The position numbers and the translations under genes are program-made. From Rathayibacter iranicus NCPPB 2253 = VKM Ac-1602 (GTDB lineage: Bacteria > Actinomycetota > Actinomycetes > Actinomycetales > Microbacteriaceae): a DNA stretch of 64,000 nt. Every line of letters starts with the position of its first letter. Position 1 is the stretch's first letter. Where the stretch lies: positions 106,189 to 170,188 of the forward strand of contig NZ_QGDV01000006.1 of the NCBI RefSeq assembly GCF_003149025.1. Reading direction: 5' to 3'. The notes under the pieces are model-generated. The model did no database searches. It was given only the letters and a program-made list of their open reading frames with translations, and was not told where the DNA came from. Shown here in pieces: positions 1-11,212 of the stretch.

Positions 1-1
1 C

Positions 2-325
2 GGTGAGGAGGACTGGTGGTCGAGCACCGACCTCACGGACTTCGCCGCCAATGTGCAGGGCGCGGAGGTCGCCTTCGGCAACGTCGAGCCCATCGCAACG
101 GCCCGCGGCACCGAGGGAGCCGACCTGACGACGCAGATCACCCAGCGCTTCGGTGAGCTCGACGCCCTGCTCGCGAAGTACGGCTCGATCGACTCCGGCT
201 TCGTGGCCTACTCGACGCTGACGGCCGAGCAGAAGAAGGAGCTCTCGGACCAGGTCAACGCCCTCTCGGAGCCACTCTCGCAGCTCACCCACACGGTGCT
301 CGGCGTCGAGAAGCCGACCGCATAG
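2..325 (+). CDS. efeO: EfeO, iron uptake M75 peptidase-like lipoprotein, C-terminal part
   Basis: Only the C-terminal 107 residues are in the window; the gene enters from the left edge in frame 2. The visible stretch has the EfeO-type 'DFAANVQGAEVAFGNVEPI' segment and a helical tail, as in the imelysin/M75 domain of EfeO. EfeO is the periplasmic or cell-surface component of the EfeUOB ferrous/ferric iron uptake system. Its TAG stop overlaps the GTG of the next gene (efeB), so the two are translationally coupled. The identification rests on this short segment plus the efeB neighbour. Confidence 0.85.
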   Translation, partial: GEEDWWSSTDLTDFAANVQGAEVAFGNVEPIATARGTEGADLTTQITQRFGELDALLAKYGSIDSGFVAYSTLTAEQKKELSDQVNALSEPLSQLTHTVLGVEKPTA

Positions 326-1638
326 TGGCCGACGAGGAGCGCACGGGGCCGTCGCCGGACTCCGAGGGCAAAACGCCCGCCGAGCAGCCCCGCCGCCTCT
401 CGCGACGCGGGCTGCTCGGCCTCGTCTCGGCCGGCACTGCGGGGCTCGCGGCCGGCATCGGAGGGACGCTCGCCCTCTCGAGCGCAACCGCCTCCTCCCC
501 CGTGCGCACCGTGCCGTTCTTCGGCGCGAACCAGGCCGGGATCACGACTGCGGCCCAGGACCGCCTCCACTTCGCGGCCTTCGACCTTGCCGCAGGCACC
601 ACCCGAGCCGAGCTGATCGAGCTGCTGCAGGACTGGACGATCGCCGCCTCCCGAATGACGCAGGGACTCGAGGTGGGCGAGACCGGAGCCGTCGATGGGC
701 CGGAGACCGCGCCTCCCGAGGACACCGGCGAAGCACTCGGGCTCGACGCGGCGGCACTGACGATCACCGTCGGCTTCGGCCCGACGCTCTTCGTCGACGG
801 GACCGGTGCCGACCGCTTCGGCCTAGCCGACCGTCGACCCCCACAACTCCAGGCGTTGCCGCGCTTCCGTGGCGACGCGCTCGTGCCCGCGGCGAGCGGA
901 GGCGACCTCTGCATCCAGGCCTGCGCCGACGACCCCCAGGTCGCCGTGCACGCCATTCGCAACCTCAGCCGGATCGCCTTCGGCCGCGCCTCGATCCGCT
1001 GGTCACAGCTCGGCTTCGGCCGCACGTCCTCGACCTCGACCGCGCAGGCGACGCCGCGGAACCTCTTCGGCTTCAAGGACGGCACGGCCAACATCAAGTC
1101 CGAGGAGGCCGACGCCGTGCAGGAGCAGGTGTGGGTCCCCGACTCCGACGGCCCCGCGTGGCTGGTCGGCGGCAGCTACCTCGTGGCCCGCAAGATCCGG
1201 ATGATCATCGAGACCTGGGACCGCAGCCAGCTCGGCGAGCAGGAGCGGGTGATCGGCCGCAGCAAGGGCTCCGGCGCACCCCTCTCGGGCGGCGCGGAGT
1301 TCGCCGAGCCGGACTTCACCGCGGCTGGCGCCACCGGCGCTCCGCTCATCGATAAGGCGGCGCACGTACGCCTCGCGCACCCGCACGTGAACGGCGAGGC
1401 CCGGCTACTGCGGCGCGGCTACAACTTCGTCGATGGCAATGACGAGCTGGGGCGTCTGAACGCGGGACTGTTCTTTCTGTCGTTCCAGCGATCGCCGGAG
1501 CAGTTCATCACGGTCCAGCGCAGCCTCGCGAAGGATGCGCTCAACGAGTACGTGAAGCATGTCGGCTCGGCAGTCTTCGCGGTGCCGCCCGGCGTGCGGG
1601 ATGACAACGATTTTTTCGGCTCGGGGCTTTTCGCCTGA
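325..1638 (+). CDS. efeB: EfeB, Tat-exported DyP-type haem peroxidase / deferrochelatase
   Basis: 437 aa starting at GTG, which overlaps the efeO stop. A twin-arginine signal (SRRGLLGL followed by a hydrophobic Ala/Gly-rich stretch, about residues 27-55) indicates Tat export with folded haem. The DyP fold is shown by the GxxDG motif (GFKDGTAN) near residue 250, which supplies the distal catalytic Asp, and by the later 'RRGYNF' and 'GLFFLSFQRSPEQF' blocks typical of the family. DyP peroxidases of the EfeB class oxidise iron or release it from haem in the EfeUOB system. Length and motifs look intact. Confidence 0.93.
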   Translation: MADEERTGPSPDSEGKTPAEQPRRLSRRGLLGLVSAGTAGLAAGIGGTLALSSATASSPVRTVPFFGANQAGITTAAQDRLHFAAFDLAAGTTRAELIELLQDWTIAASRMTQGLEVGETGAVDGPETAPPEDTGEALGLDAAALTITVGFGPTLFVDGTGADRFGLADRRPPQLQALPRFRGDALVPAASGGDLCIQACADDPQVAVHAIRNLSRIAFGRASIRWSQLGFGRTSSTSTAQATPRNLFGFKDGTANIKSEEADAVQEQVWVPDSDGPAWLVGGSYLVARKIRMIIETWDRSQLGEQERVIGRSKGSGAPLSGGAEFAEPDFTAAGATGAPLIDKAAHVRLAHPHVNGEARLLRRGYNFVDGNDELGRLNAGLFFLSFQRSPEQFITVQRSLAKDALNEYVKHVGSAVFAVPPGVRDDNDFFGSGLFA

Positions 1639-1746
1639 GACGGTCGGCTTGTCTGAGGATATGCGCAGCCGGTCCCAGGCGCGTGAGAGCGTCCTCGCCG
1701 GACGTGCAGAGCGGGCGCAGAGGAGGCACTCCTACCCTCGGTCGCG

Positions 1747-2643
1747 ATGTCCGGAAACAGTGCGAAAAGCGGTCTGACCAAGCGCGAGCGTCAAGAGCGC
1801 GCCCGAGCCGAAGCGCGGGAGCGCCGGGAGGCCGAGCGGAGGCGACGGAAGCGGAATCGGCTGCTCGGCCAGGGCGGGGCGGTACTCGGCGTTCTCGCGG
1901 TCGTGGCGCTGGTCTGTTGGAACGTCTGGTCGCAGCAGGAAGTGGCGAGTGCCGGTCCCGCCAACATGCTCAGCGACGGCATCGTGCTCGCCGGCGACGG
2001 GTCGGCCGCGGCCGTGCAGACCACCGCGGCCCTCGCTCCGGAGGCGTCACCCCAGCCGACGGACGAGAGCGGCCCGCGCGCGGCCGGAGTCGCGACCATC
2101 GACGTCTATGCCGACTACCTCTGCCCCTATTGCAGCGAGTTTGAGAAGGCGAATGCCGAGCAGCTGCAGAGCTGGCTGACGCAGGGGTCGATCACCCTCG
2201 AGTTCCACCCGGTGGCCATCCTCGACGCGTCCTCCGCCGGATCCGCCTACTCCAGCCGCGCCGCGAACACCGCGGCCTGCGTCGCGGACGAGGATCCGGA
2301 CCGCTTCCTCGCGGTGAATGCGGCACTGTTCGCGCGGCAACCGGCGGAGAGGACGCCAGGGCTGGACGATGACGCACTGCGCTCTCTCGTCGTCGACGCG
2401 GGAGTGACGAACGACGCTGTGCGCGCCTGTATCACGAGCGGCGAGTTCCGGCCCTGGGTGGCGGCGGCTACGCAGCGGGCGACGGGTGGACCGCTGCCGA
2501 ACTCGTCCCTCCCCAAGCTCGCATCGACGCCGACCGTGCTGGTGAACGGGCAGCAGTACACGGGCGCGCCCAATGACGCGTCGGCGTTCGCGACCTTCGT
2601 CACCTCGACGCTCGCGGCGGAGTCGCCGGCCCCTGCCGGCTGA
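1747..2643 (+). CDS. Membrane-anchored DsbA-like thiol-disulfide oxidoreductase
   Basis: 298 aa. The N-terminus is a highly charged Arg/Glu/Lys-rich cytoplasmic segment (about residues 10-38), followed by a single transmembrane helix (about 42-62) and an extracytoplasmic thioredoxin fold. The active site is CPYC in 'YADYLCPYCSEFE' near residue 127; a later 'STPTVLVNG' block carries the cis-Pro expected of DsbA/thioredoxin_4 proteins. It probably makes or isomerises disulfides in exported proteins. It lies about 110 bp after efeB and ends before a strong bidirectional hairpin. Confidence 0.88.
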   Translation: MSGNSAKSGLTKRERQERARAEARERREAERRRRKRNRLLGQGGAVLGVLAVVALVCWNVWSQQEVASAGPANMLSDGIVLAGDGSAAAVQTTAALAPEASPQPTDESGPRAAGVATIDVYADYLCPYCSEFEKANAEQLQSWLTQGSITLEFHPVAILDASSAGSAYSSRAANTAACVADEDPDRFLAVNAALFARQPAERTPGLDDDALRSLVVDAGVTNDAVRACITSGEFRPWVAAATQRATGGPLPNSSLPKLASTPTVLVNGQQYTGAPNDASAFATFVTSTLAAESPAPAG

Positions 2644-2680
2644 CGCCCGTCGCCGCTGTTCCCACACGGGAACGGCACAG

Positions 2681-2717
2681 ACGGGAACGGCCGGAGCAGT
2701 GCTCCGGCCGTTCCCGT
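2681..2717. terminator. Perfect 18-bp hairpin between convergent genes
   Basis: The arm at 2681-2698 is fully complementary to 2700-2717 with a one-base centre, giving a very GC-rich stem. It lies between the 3' ends of the DsbA-like gene (+) and typA (-), so it can terminate both transcripts. No long T tract follows. Confidence 0.8.
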
Positions 2718-2737
2718 CGTGCAGCGCCCTGACGAGA

Positions 2738-4642
<1,905 letters not shown>

Positions 4643-4719
4643 GGATACGGACTCGTCTCGTGTTCTCGTGCAGAAAGGGGACTGTCTATCGTACCGCAGC
4701 GGAGCGTCCGGACGGCGAA

Positions 4720-4779
4720 GGGCCCCGGATCCCCGTGCGCGATGTCCTGCGCAGGGGCATCGCGCACGGGCCGGGGCCC
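4720..4779 (-). terminator. Long GC-rich hairpin after the opp operon
   Basis: 4720-4744 can pair with 4757-4779 (GGGCCCCGG.. and CCGTGCGCGATG against their complements, with a small bulge). It starts just past the stop of the opp ATPase gene at 4785 on the minus strand and sits upstream of typA. It is a likely terminator of the opp operon. Confidence 0.7.
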
Positions 4780-4784
4780 GCGGA

Positions 4785-6521
4785 TCAGACCGCGAACTCG
4801 ATGCCCGCGCCGGGGATGGCGGCCAGGAGTTCGCGGGTGTACTCCTGCTGCGGCGAATCGAACACGGTGTCGGTCGGCGCGTGCTCGACGATCCGCCCCT
4901 TCTGCATCACGCAGACGTCGTCGGCGATCACGCGGACCACCGCCAGATCGTGCGTAATGAAGAGGTAGGTGAGCCCGAGCTCGGCCTGCAGATCGGCGAG
5001 TAGGCGAAGGATCTGCGCCTGGACCAGCACGTCCAGCGCCGAGACCGCCTCATCGAGCACCACGATCTCGGGCTTGAGCGCGAGCGCGCGCGCGATCGCC
5101 ACCCGCTGGCGCTGGCCGCCGGAGAGTTCGTTCGGGTACCGGCTCGCGATTACGCGCGGCAGGGACACCTGATCGAGTAATTCGAGGACTCGCTCGCGCT
5201 GCGAGGTGCGGTCGCCCACTTTGTGCACGCGCAGCGGCTCCGAAATCGTGTTGCCGATGTTGTGCAGCGGGTCGAGTGAACCGTACGGGTCCTGGAACAC
5301 GGGCTGCATGGAGCGGCGCAGCGCCAGCATGTCGCGGCCCCTGAGCTTTTCGGTGCGTCGGCCGGCAATCGAGATCGCTCCGGAGGTCGCCGTGTCGAGG
5401 CCGAGCACGAGGCGCGCGATGGTCGATTTGCCCGAGCCGGACTCGCCGACGAGCGCCGTAGTAGTGCCCTTCGGAATCGAGAACGAAACGCTGTCGACCG
5501 CGGTGAAGTCCTCGGCCTTGAGCCCGCCGCGGCGGATCTTGAAGACCTTGGTCAGGCCGTCGACCTCGATCATTGGTGCGCCGGAGACCACTCCCGCGGC
5601 CTGGTGCACGCCCGCGGCGCCGACCAGGTCGACCTCGCGGACGGCAGCGGACTCGCCGGGCACCGCCTCCGTCGCCATGCCCGCGCTGGACTGGATGCGA
5701 CGCGAGGCTAGGCTCGGCGCAGCCGCGATCAGGCGCTGCGTGTAGGGGTGCTGCGGGTTCTGCAGCACCTCCACCGAGGCCCCGGATTCCACAATCCGGC
5801 CCTTGTACATCACGATCAGCTTCTCGGCGCGCTCGGCAGCGAGGCCGAGGTCGTGGGTGATGAAGAGCAGCGCGGTGCCGTCGGTCTTGGTCAGCGTCTC
5901 GAGGTGGTCGAGGATGCGGCGCTGGACGGTGACGTCGAGCGCCGACGTGGGCTCGTCGGCGATCAGCAGCTGAGGGGCGGCGGCCAGGCCGATACCGATC
6001 AGCACGCGCTGGCGCATACCTCCGGAGAACTGGTGCGGGAACTGCTTGAGCCGCTTCTCGGCGTCGGCGAGGCCCGCGTTCTGCAGCACCTCGATCGCCT
6101 TGGCGCGAACCTCCTTGCGGCCGGAAGCGAGTCCGTTGGCCCTGATCGTCTCCTCGACCTGGAAGCCGACCGACCAGACCGGGTTGAGGTTCGACATCGG
6201 GTCCTGGGGGACGTAGCCGATACGGCGGCCGCGGATGTCCTCCAGCTCGGTCCTCGTCGCCTTCGCGAGATCCTTACCATCGAAGAGGACGGAGCCGCCC
6301 GTGACAGTGCCGGTGCCGGGGAGCAGGCCGATGATCGCCGCGGCGGTCGTCGACTTGCCGGAGCCCGACTCCCCCACGATCGCCACGGTCTGGCCGTGCT
6401 CGATGGTGAGGCTCACGCCGCGCAGGGCGGGGACCAGCCCGCTGCCGGTCTGGAAGCCGACCTCGAGGTCGGTGACCGCGAGCAGGGGACCACGCGGGGC
6501 GTTCGGTGTGGTGGCGCTCAT
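4785..6521 (-). CDS. Oligopeptide ABC transporter, fused OppD-OppF dual ATPase
   Basis: 578 aa with two complete ABC ATPase domains. Domain 1 has Walker A 'GESGSGKST', signature 'FSGGMRQRV' and Walker B 'LLIADEPTSALD'. Domain 2 has Walker A 'GESGSGKST', signature 'LSGGQRQRVAIARAL' and Walker B 'VVLDEAVSALD'. The order and linker match OppD fused to OppF, a common arrangement in actinobacteria. The ATG at 6521 overlaps the oppC stop (ATGA). An upstream in-frame extension to 6677 lies inside oppC and is rejected. Confidence 0.93.
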   Translation of the reverse strand: MSATTPNAPRGPLLAVTDLEVGFQTGSGLVPALRGVSLTIEHGQTVAIVGESGSGKSTTAAAIIGLLPGTGTVTGGSVLFDGKDLAKATRTELEDIRGRRIGYVPQDPMSNLNPVWSVGFQVEETIRANGLASGRKEVRAKAIEVLQNAGLADAEKRLKQFPHQFSGGMRQRVLIGIGLAAAPQLLIADEPTSALDVTVQRRILDHLETLTKTDGTALLFITHDLGLAAERAEKLIVMYKGRIVESGASVEVLQNPQHPYTQRLIAAAPSLASRRIQSSAGMATEAVPGESAAVREVDLVGAAGVHQAAGVVSGAPMIEVDGLTKVFKIRRGGLKAEDFTAVDSVSFSIPKGTTTALVGESGSGKSTIARLVLGLDTATSGAISIAGRRTEKLRGRDMLALRRSMQPVFQDPYGSLDPLHNIGNTISEPLRVHKVGDRTSQRERVLELLDQVSLPRVIASRYPNELSGGQRQRVAIARALALKPEIVVLDEAVSALDVLVQAQILRLLADLQAELGLTYLFITHDLAVVRVIADDVCVMQKGRIVEHAPTDTVFDSPQQEYTRELLAAIPGAGIEFAV

Positions 6522-7486
6522 CGAAGAGCCCTCGCCTTCGGATCGAGCGCGTCGCGGAGCGATTCGCCGAGGAGGATGAAGCTCAGAACCGTCACCGTCA
6601 GGGCGATCGACGGGTAGATCAGCGTCTGCGGATTGGTGCGGAGGTCGCGCTGCGCCTGGCTGATGTCGTTGCCCCACGACATGACCGAACCAGGTAGGCC
6701 GACGCCCAGGAACGACAGGGTCGCCTCCGCCGTGATGGCCGCACCGAGCGAGATGGTCGTGACGACGATGACGGGAGCGATCGAGTTAGGTAGCACGTGC
6801 CGGAACAGGATTGCCATCCGCGAGAGGCCGGTCGCCGTGGCCGCGCCGACGAAGTCGGACTGCTTCACGCGGAGGACCTCGGAGCGCAGCACGCGGGCTG
6901 TCGTCGGCCAGGCGAAGGCGCCAATAGCCAGGGCGATCACGAAGACGTTTCGGTGCTCGGAGAAGACGGACATGATGACGACCGCGGCGAGGATGTACGG
7001 GATCGAGAAGAAGATATCGCCGAGGCGCATGATGACGGTGTCGACCCAGCCGCCGAAGAAGCCGGCCAGCGCGCCGCCGATGACTCCGGACACGGTGGTG
7101 ATCATGATCACGATCAGGCCGACGGTCAGCGAGGTCGACGTGCCGTGGATGATCCGCGAGTAGACGTCGCAGCCCTGCTTCGTGTAGCCGAGCACGCTGC
7201 CGTCCCCCGGGCCCCGGTTGCTGAACGAGAGTGCGCACTGCCGGGGATCGACCGAGGTAAAAAGGCCGGGGAAGAGCGCGACCGCGATGACCACGAGGAT
7301 CAGGACACCCGAGATCCAGAACATCGGGCGCGTGCGGAGGTCGCGCCAGGCGTCGGTCCAGAGGTTGCTGGGCTTGTCGTCGAGGCTGACGGCATCAATG
7401 GACGCGATCGGCGTCTCCTCGAGCGGTGCCACGAAGTGGTCGATGCGGCGGGCCTTCTGCGCGCCGCCGGGAATGTCAGTGGGCAT
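6518..7486 (-). CDS. oppC: Oligopeptide ABC transporter permease OppC
   Basis: 322 aa. A cytoplasmic N-terminus carrying the OppC_N segment and first TM helix (about residues 55-75) is followed by a periplasmic loop with Cys residues and then the binding-protein-dependent transport domain with five further helices. The EAA-like loop 'GLSRMAILFRHVLPNSIAPV' contacts the ATPase. It overlaps the end of oppB by 11 bp and the start of the ATPase by 4 bp, so it belongs to the four-gene opp operon. Confidence 0.93.
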   Translation of the reverse strand: MPTDIPGGAQKARRIDHFVAPLEETPIASIDAVSLDDKPSNLWTDAWRDLRTRPMFWISGVLILVVIAVALFPGLFTSVDPRQCALSFSNRGPGDGSVLGYTKQGCDVYSRIIHGTSTSLTVGLIVIMITTVSGVIGGALAGFFGGWVDTVIMRLGDIFFSIPYILAAVVIMSVFSEHRNVFVIALAIGAFAWPTTARVLRSEVLRVKQSDFVGAATATGLSRMAILFRHVLPNSIAPVIVVTTISLGAAITAEATLSFLGVGLPGSVMSWGNDISQAQRDLRTNPQTLIYPSIALTVTVLSFILLGESLRDALDPKARALR

Positions 7487-8405
7487 AGCGGATCCTCGGG
7501 TCGAGTACGGCGTAGAGCAGGTCGATGAGGATGTTCACCACGAGGTAGAACAGCACCATGACCGTGACGAAGGAGACGACGGTGGGTCGCTCTCCTCGAA
7601 TGATCGCCTGGTAGAGCGTGTTCCCAACTCCGGGAACGTTGAAGATGCCCTCGGTCACCGTCGCGCCCACGATCAGGAGGCCGAAGTCGGCTCCGAACTG
7701 CGTGGTGACCGGGATGAGCGAGTTGCGCAGGATGTGCACGGGGATCACGCGGCGGCGAGGGAGCCCCTTGCTGTATGCGGTGCGGACGAAATCGGAGCCG
7801 GCGGTCTCGATGATCGAGCCGCGGGTCAGGCGGATCGCGGAGGCGACCACGAACAACGCGAGCACGATCGCCGGCAGGAGCAACCTCTGGAACGAAGCAT
7901 CGGATCCGACCGTCGGCGGGAACCAGCCGAGCTGCACGGCAAAGAACGACTGCGCGATGAAGCAGAGCACGAAGATCGGCACCGAGACGAGAAGGAGGCT
8001 GACGACCAGCGCACTCGCGTCGAAGAAGCTGCCCTTGCGCAGACCGCTGATCAGACCGATGGTCAGCGCGAGAACGATCTCGATGATGATCGCCATCATC
8101 GCCAACGTCAGGGTCACCGGGAAGGTGCGCGCCAGGATCTCGTTGACCGACTGGCCCGAGAACGAGATGCCGAAGTCGCCGCGGACGACGCCGCCCAGGT
8201 AGTAGAGGTACTGGACGAAGAACGGCTCGTTCAGGTGGTACTGCTCCTCCAGGCGGGCGAGGAGGGCGGGGCTCGGAGTCTTGTCGCCGAAGAGCGACAG
8301 GAGCGGGTTCCCCGGCATGGAGAAGACCATGAAGTAGATGAGGAACGTGGTGCCGATGAGCACGGGGACGGCTTGCAGAATGCGTCGGACGATGTAAGCG
8401 AGCAT
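7476..8405 (-). CDS. oppB: Oligopeptide ABC transporter permease OppB
   Basis: 309 aa. The N-terminus 'MLAYIVRRILQAVPVLIG' is the classic OppB/DppB opening with TM1; about six TM helices and an EAA loop ('GLPRRRVIPVHILRNSLIPV') follow. It forms the peptide channel with OppC. It is separated from oppA by 127 bp that hold a hairpin. Confidence 0.94.
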   Translation of the reverse strand: MLAYIVRRILQAVPVLIGTTFLIYFMVFSMPGNPLLSLFGDKTPSPALLARLEEQYHLNEPFFVQYLYYLGGVVRGDFGISFSGQSVNEILARTFPVTLTLAMMAIIIEIVLALTIGLISGLRKGSFFDASALVVSLLLVSVPIFVLCFIAQSFFAVQLGWFPPTVGSDASFQRLLLPAIVLALFVVASAIRLTRGSIIETAGSDFVRTAYSKGLPRRRVIPVHILRNSLIPVTTQFGADFGLLIVGATVTEGIFNVPGVGNTLYQAIIRGERPTVVSFVTVMVLFYLVVNILIDLLYAVLDPRIRYAH

Positions 8406-8467
8406 GTCAGCCCAGCCGGTTCCGGAGTCGCATGGATGGAGACCTCATTCGATTGTGACCGAAACAG

Positions 8468-8520
8468 GGCGCCCCGCCCGTGCCGCGACCACAAGGCCGA
8501 TGGCACGGGCGAAGCGCCCC
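8468..8520 (-). terminator. Intra-operon hairpin between oppA and oppB
   Basis: 8475-8484 is perfectly complementary to 8502-8511, extended by outer GGGCG/CGCCCC pairs. It lies after the oppA stop on the minus strand. Such hairpins often protect or attenuate the transcript so the binding protein is made in excess over the permeases; that role is inferred. Confidence 0.6.
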
Positions 8521-8532
8521 GATGGATCGAGC

Positions 8533-10152
8533 TTACTTCTTGGTGATCTCGTAGTAGAGCGGCACCGAGTTCCAGCCGAACGCGACGTTCGACACGTTCT
8601 CGCTGAAGCCACCGGTCACGTTGGCGTACCAGAGGGGCAGGGACGGGAGGTCCTGGAGAAGGATCTCCTGCGCCTGCTGGAACGTCTGGTTCGCCGAGTC
8701 GGCGTTGGCGTCCGAGAGGCCCTTCTGCACGAGGGCGTCGAACTCGGGGTTCGTGTAATCGCCATCGTTCGAGGAGCCGCCGGTCACATACAGCGGGCCG
8801 AGGAAGTTGTTCAGGCTCGGGTAGTCGGCCTGCCAGGCGGTGCGGAACGCGGTCTGGATGGAGCGGTCGACGATCTTGGTGCGCGCCTCGGCGAAGGTCG
8901 GGTAGGCCTCGCCCGCAGCCTCGATCCCGAGGGTGTTCTTGAGCGAGTTGGTCACCGCGTCGACCCAGCCCTGGTGTCCGCCGTCGGCGTTATAGCCGAT
9001 GGTGAAGGTGCCATCCCAGGGGCTGATGGCGTCGGCCTGAGCCCAGAGTTCCTTGGCCTTGTCGGGGTTGTACTGGAGCACGTCGGCGCCGGTGAGGGCG
9101 TCGCTGTAGCCGTCGATCACCGGGGAGGTGAAGTCGGAGGCGGGGGTGCGGGTGCCCTCGAAGATCACGTCCGTGATCTCCTTGCGGTCAAAGGCCATCG
9201 AGATGGCCTGGCGACGGAGCGTGCCCTCTTCACCGCTGAAGTGCGCGAGGCGCCCCGGGATGGTGAAGGACTGGAAGATCGCGGCAGGCTGGTTAACCGC
9301 ACGATCGCCGAGGTCGTTCTCGAAGGTGCCGAATGCCGAGTCGGGGATCTGGTCGATCACGTCGACGTTGCCGGCGAGCAGGTCGGCGTAGGAGGCGTCC
9401 TGGGTGGCGTAGAAGACGATCTTCAGGCCACCGTTCTGGGCCGCACGGGGACCGGTGTAGCCCTCGTTCTTGACCAGGTCGATCTGGACGTCGTGCTGCC
9501 AGGCGTTGTCGCCCGCGAGCTTGTACGGGCCGTTGCCGATCGGGCTCTCGCCGAAGGCGGCCATATCTGCGAACGCTGCGGCGGGCAGCGGGTAGAACGC
9601 CGAGTAGCCGAGGCTGATCGGGAAGTCCGACTGCGGGGTCTTGAGGGCCACCGTGAAGGTGCTGTCGTCGACGACCTTCAGGCCAGTGAGCTCGCTGTCC
9701 TCGGTGTCGCTGAAGCCTTCGATGTTCGCGAAGAAGGAGGAGCTGATCTGCGTGTTCGAGAACTTCGCGCCATAGTTCCAGGCGTCCACGAACGAGCTGG
9801 AGGTCACCGGGTCACCGTTGGTGAAGGTCAGGCCCGGCTTGATCGTGATGGTGTAGTTCTGCGCGTCGTCGGACTGGATCGACTCCGCCACATCGTTCTT
9901 GGGGGCGCCCTTGGCGTCGAAGTAGACCAGACCGGCGAAGATCTCATCGAGGATCTTCCCGCCGCCGGTCTCGTTGGTGTTGGTCGGGACCAGCGGGTTC
10001 TGCGGCTCGGAGCCGTTCGTGGAGATGATCGCGGCGGCGTCGCCTCCCGAAGAACCCCCGCCCGAGTCGTTCGAGCTGCTGCAGCCGGCCAGGACCAGCG
10101 CGCTCGCGGCGACGAGCGCCAGAGCCCCGAGTCCGTAACGTCTGATGTTCAC
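8533..10152 (-). CDS. oppA: Oligopeptide-binding lipoprotein (SBP family 5)
   Basis: 539 aa from GTG at 10152, chosen because GGAGGA lies 5-6 bases upstream and the lipoprotein signal then starts properly. The signal ends in lipobox 'LVLAGC', with a Ser/Gly-rich linker after the Cys. The body has SBP_bac_5 features: 'GPYKLAGDNAW', 'QAISMAFDRKEITDVIFEG' and a C-terminal 'LPLWYANVTGG'. It captures extracellular peptides for OppBCDF and is the first gene of the operon. Confidence 0.93.
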   Translation of the reverse strand: MNIRRYGLGALALVAASALVLAGCSSSNDSGGGSSGGDAAAIISTNGSEPQNPLVPTNTNETGGGKILDEIFAGLVYFDAKGAPKNDVAESIQSDDAQNYTITIKPGLTFTNGDPVTSSSFVDAWNYGAKFSNTQISSSFFANIEGFSDTEDSELTGLKVVDDSTFTVALKTPQSDFPISLGYSAFYPLPAAAFADMAAFGESPIGNGPYKLAGDNAWQHDVQIDLVKNEGYTGPRAAQNGGLKIVFYATQDASYADLLAGNVDVIDQIPDSAFGTFENDLGDRAVNQPAAIFQSFTIPGRLAHFSGEEGTLRRQAISMAFDRKEITDVIFEGTRTPASDFTSPVIDGYSDALTGADVLQYNPDKAKELWAQADAISPWDGTFTIGYNADGGHQGWVDAVTNSLKNTLGIEAAGEAYPTFAEARTKIVDRSIQTAFRTAWQADYPSLNNFLGPLYVTGGSSNDGDYTNPEFDALVQKGLSDANADSANQTFQQAQEILLQDLPSLPLWYANVTGGFSENVSNVAFGWNSVPLYYEITKK

Positions 10153-10420
10153 TATTCCTCCAGTGGTGGGGGGGCGCGCGAGAAATGATTTCTCTGACGC
10201 GTGGAGTGCCGTGCGCGTGGCGACGGCGTCGGCACACGAGACTGGTGGCCGTCGCGCGGATGCCGAGAACGACACTATGTATTGACTTGCTATCTGCACA
10301 AAAGCGTGGAGAAACCGTTACACAGCGGTAACAGTGCGGCGGAATCCTGGCGCTCTTCCGCACAAAACCTGCGCGGAGGACCAGAATGCGCAACAGATCG
10401 ACATGAAGGAGACCCACGGA
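10153..10420. promoter_or_regulatory. Divergent intergenic region, oppA / CPBP gene
   Basis: About 270 bp between divergent genes, less GC-rich than its surroundings. It contains the short inverted repeat GTTAC-(cacagcg)-GTAAC at about 10317-10332, a possible operator, and an AT-richer patch at 10277-10300. No convincing -35/-10 pair could be fixed by eye. Confidence 0.35.
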
Positions 10421-11212
10421 GTGTCCGCTCACGACGCAGGGTCCGCAGACGCACGGCGGAGACTCAGCCTGGAGATCCTGCTCGTGCTGGGGCTCTCGCT
10501 GGGAGCCTCCGCCGTGTACTCGATCGTGTCGATCACGAATCGGCTGACCCGCTCCACCTCGCTGGCCGACCAGACCGCGACGCTCAACGGCTCCCTGAGT
10601 GATCGGCCGACGTTCGACCTGATCTACCAGCTCCTGGCGCTCTTCTTCGACCTCGTGCCGGTGGCGCTCTGCGCGTTCTTGCTGTGGCAGAGTTCGGCGC
10701 GGCCGCTCGGGCGGCTGGGGCTGGACGTGACGCGTCCGCTGCGCGACCTTCGCGCCGGGACCCTCTTGGCCGTCGCCATCGGCGCGCCCGGGATCGGACT
10801 GTACGTCGTCGGCCGCGCGCTCGGCATCACCGTGGCGGTGAATGCCGCGCCCGAGCACTGGCGGTGGTGGACGGTCCCTGTCCTCGTGCTCTCGGCGATC
10901 CGCGCGGGGGTGCAGGAGGAGGTGATCGTCATCGGCTACCTGTATGCCCGGCTAGGAGACCTCGGCTGGGGACGCTGGCAGATCCTCGTCACCAGCGCGC
11001 TGCTGCGGGGCAGCTATCACCTCTACCAGGGCATCGGGCCGTTCGTTGGCAACGTGGTGATGGGCGTGGTGTTCGGCCTGGTGTATCAGCGCTTTGGGCG
11101 CACGCTACCCCTGGTGATCGCGCACTCGATCATCGACATCGTCTCGTTCGTGGGGTATCCGCTGGCGGTCGGCCTGTGGCCGGAGCTGTTCAGCGCTCCC
11201 GCGCGTTCGTAA
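10421..11212 (+). CDS. CPBP-family intramembrane protein (Abi/Rce1-like)
   Basis: 263 aa from GTG at 10421, preceded by AAGGAG at 10406-10411; an in-frame ATG at 10403 is an alternative. It is hydrophobic with about 6-7 TM helices. CPBP signatures are the paired Glu in 'QEEVIVIGYLYARL', the His in 'RGSYHLYQG', and 'NVVMGVVFGLVY' followed by 'LPLVIAHSIID'. The canonical EExxxR Arg is replaced (EEVIVI), so proteolytic competence is uncertain. Its TAA stop lies inside repeat copy 1, and its 3' end overlaps the convergent TSUP frame by about 108 bp. Confidence 0.8.
   Translation: MSAHDAGSADARRRLSLEILLVLGLSLGASAVYSIVSITNRLTRSTSLADQTATLNGSLSDRPTFDLIYQLLALFFDLVPVALCAFLLWQSSARPLGRLGLDVTRPLRDLRAGTLLAVAIGAPGIGLYVVGRALGITVAVNAAPEHWRWWTVPVLVLSAIRAGVQEEVIVIGYLYARLGDLGWGRWQILVTSALLRGSYHLYQGIGPFVGNVVMGVVFGLVYQRFGRTLPLVIAHSIIDIVSFVGYPLAVGLWPELFSAPARS

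Noticed and set aside
5748..8546. Long plus-strand frames at 5748-6617, 6797-7528 and 7218-8546
   Set aside because: All are antisense to the opp genes, with low-complexity Arg/Asp/Glu/Gly-rich products and no domains.
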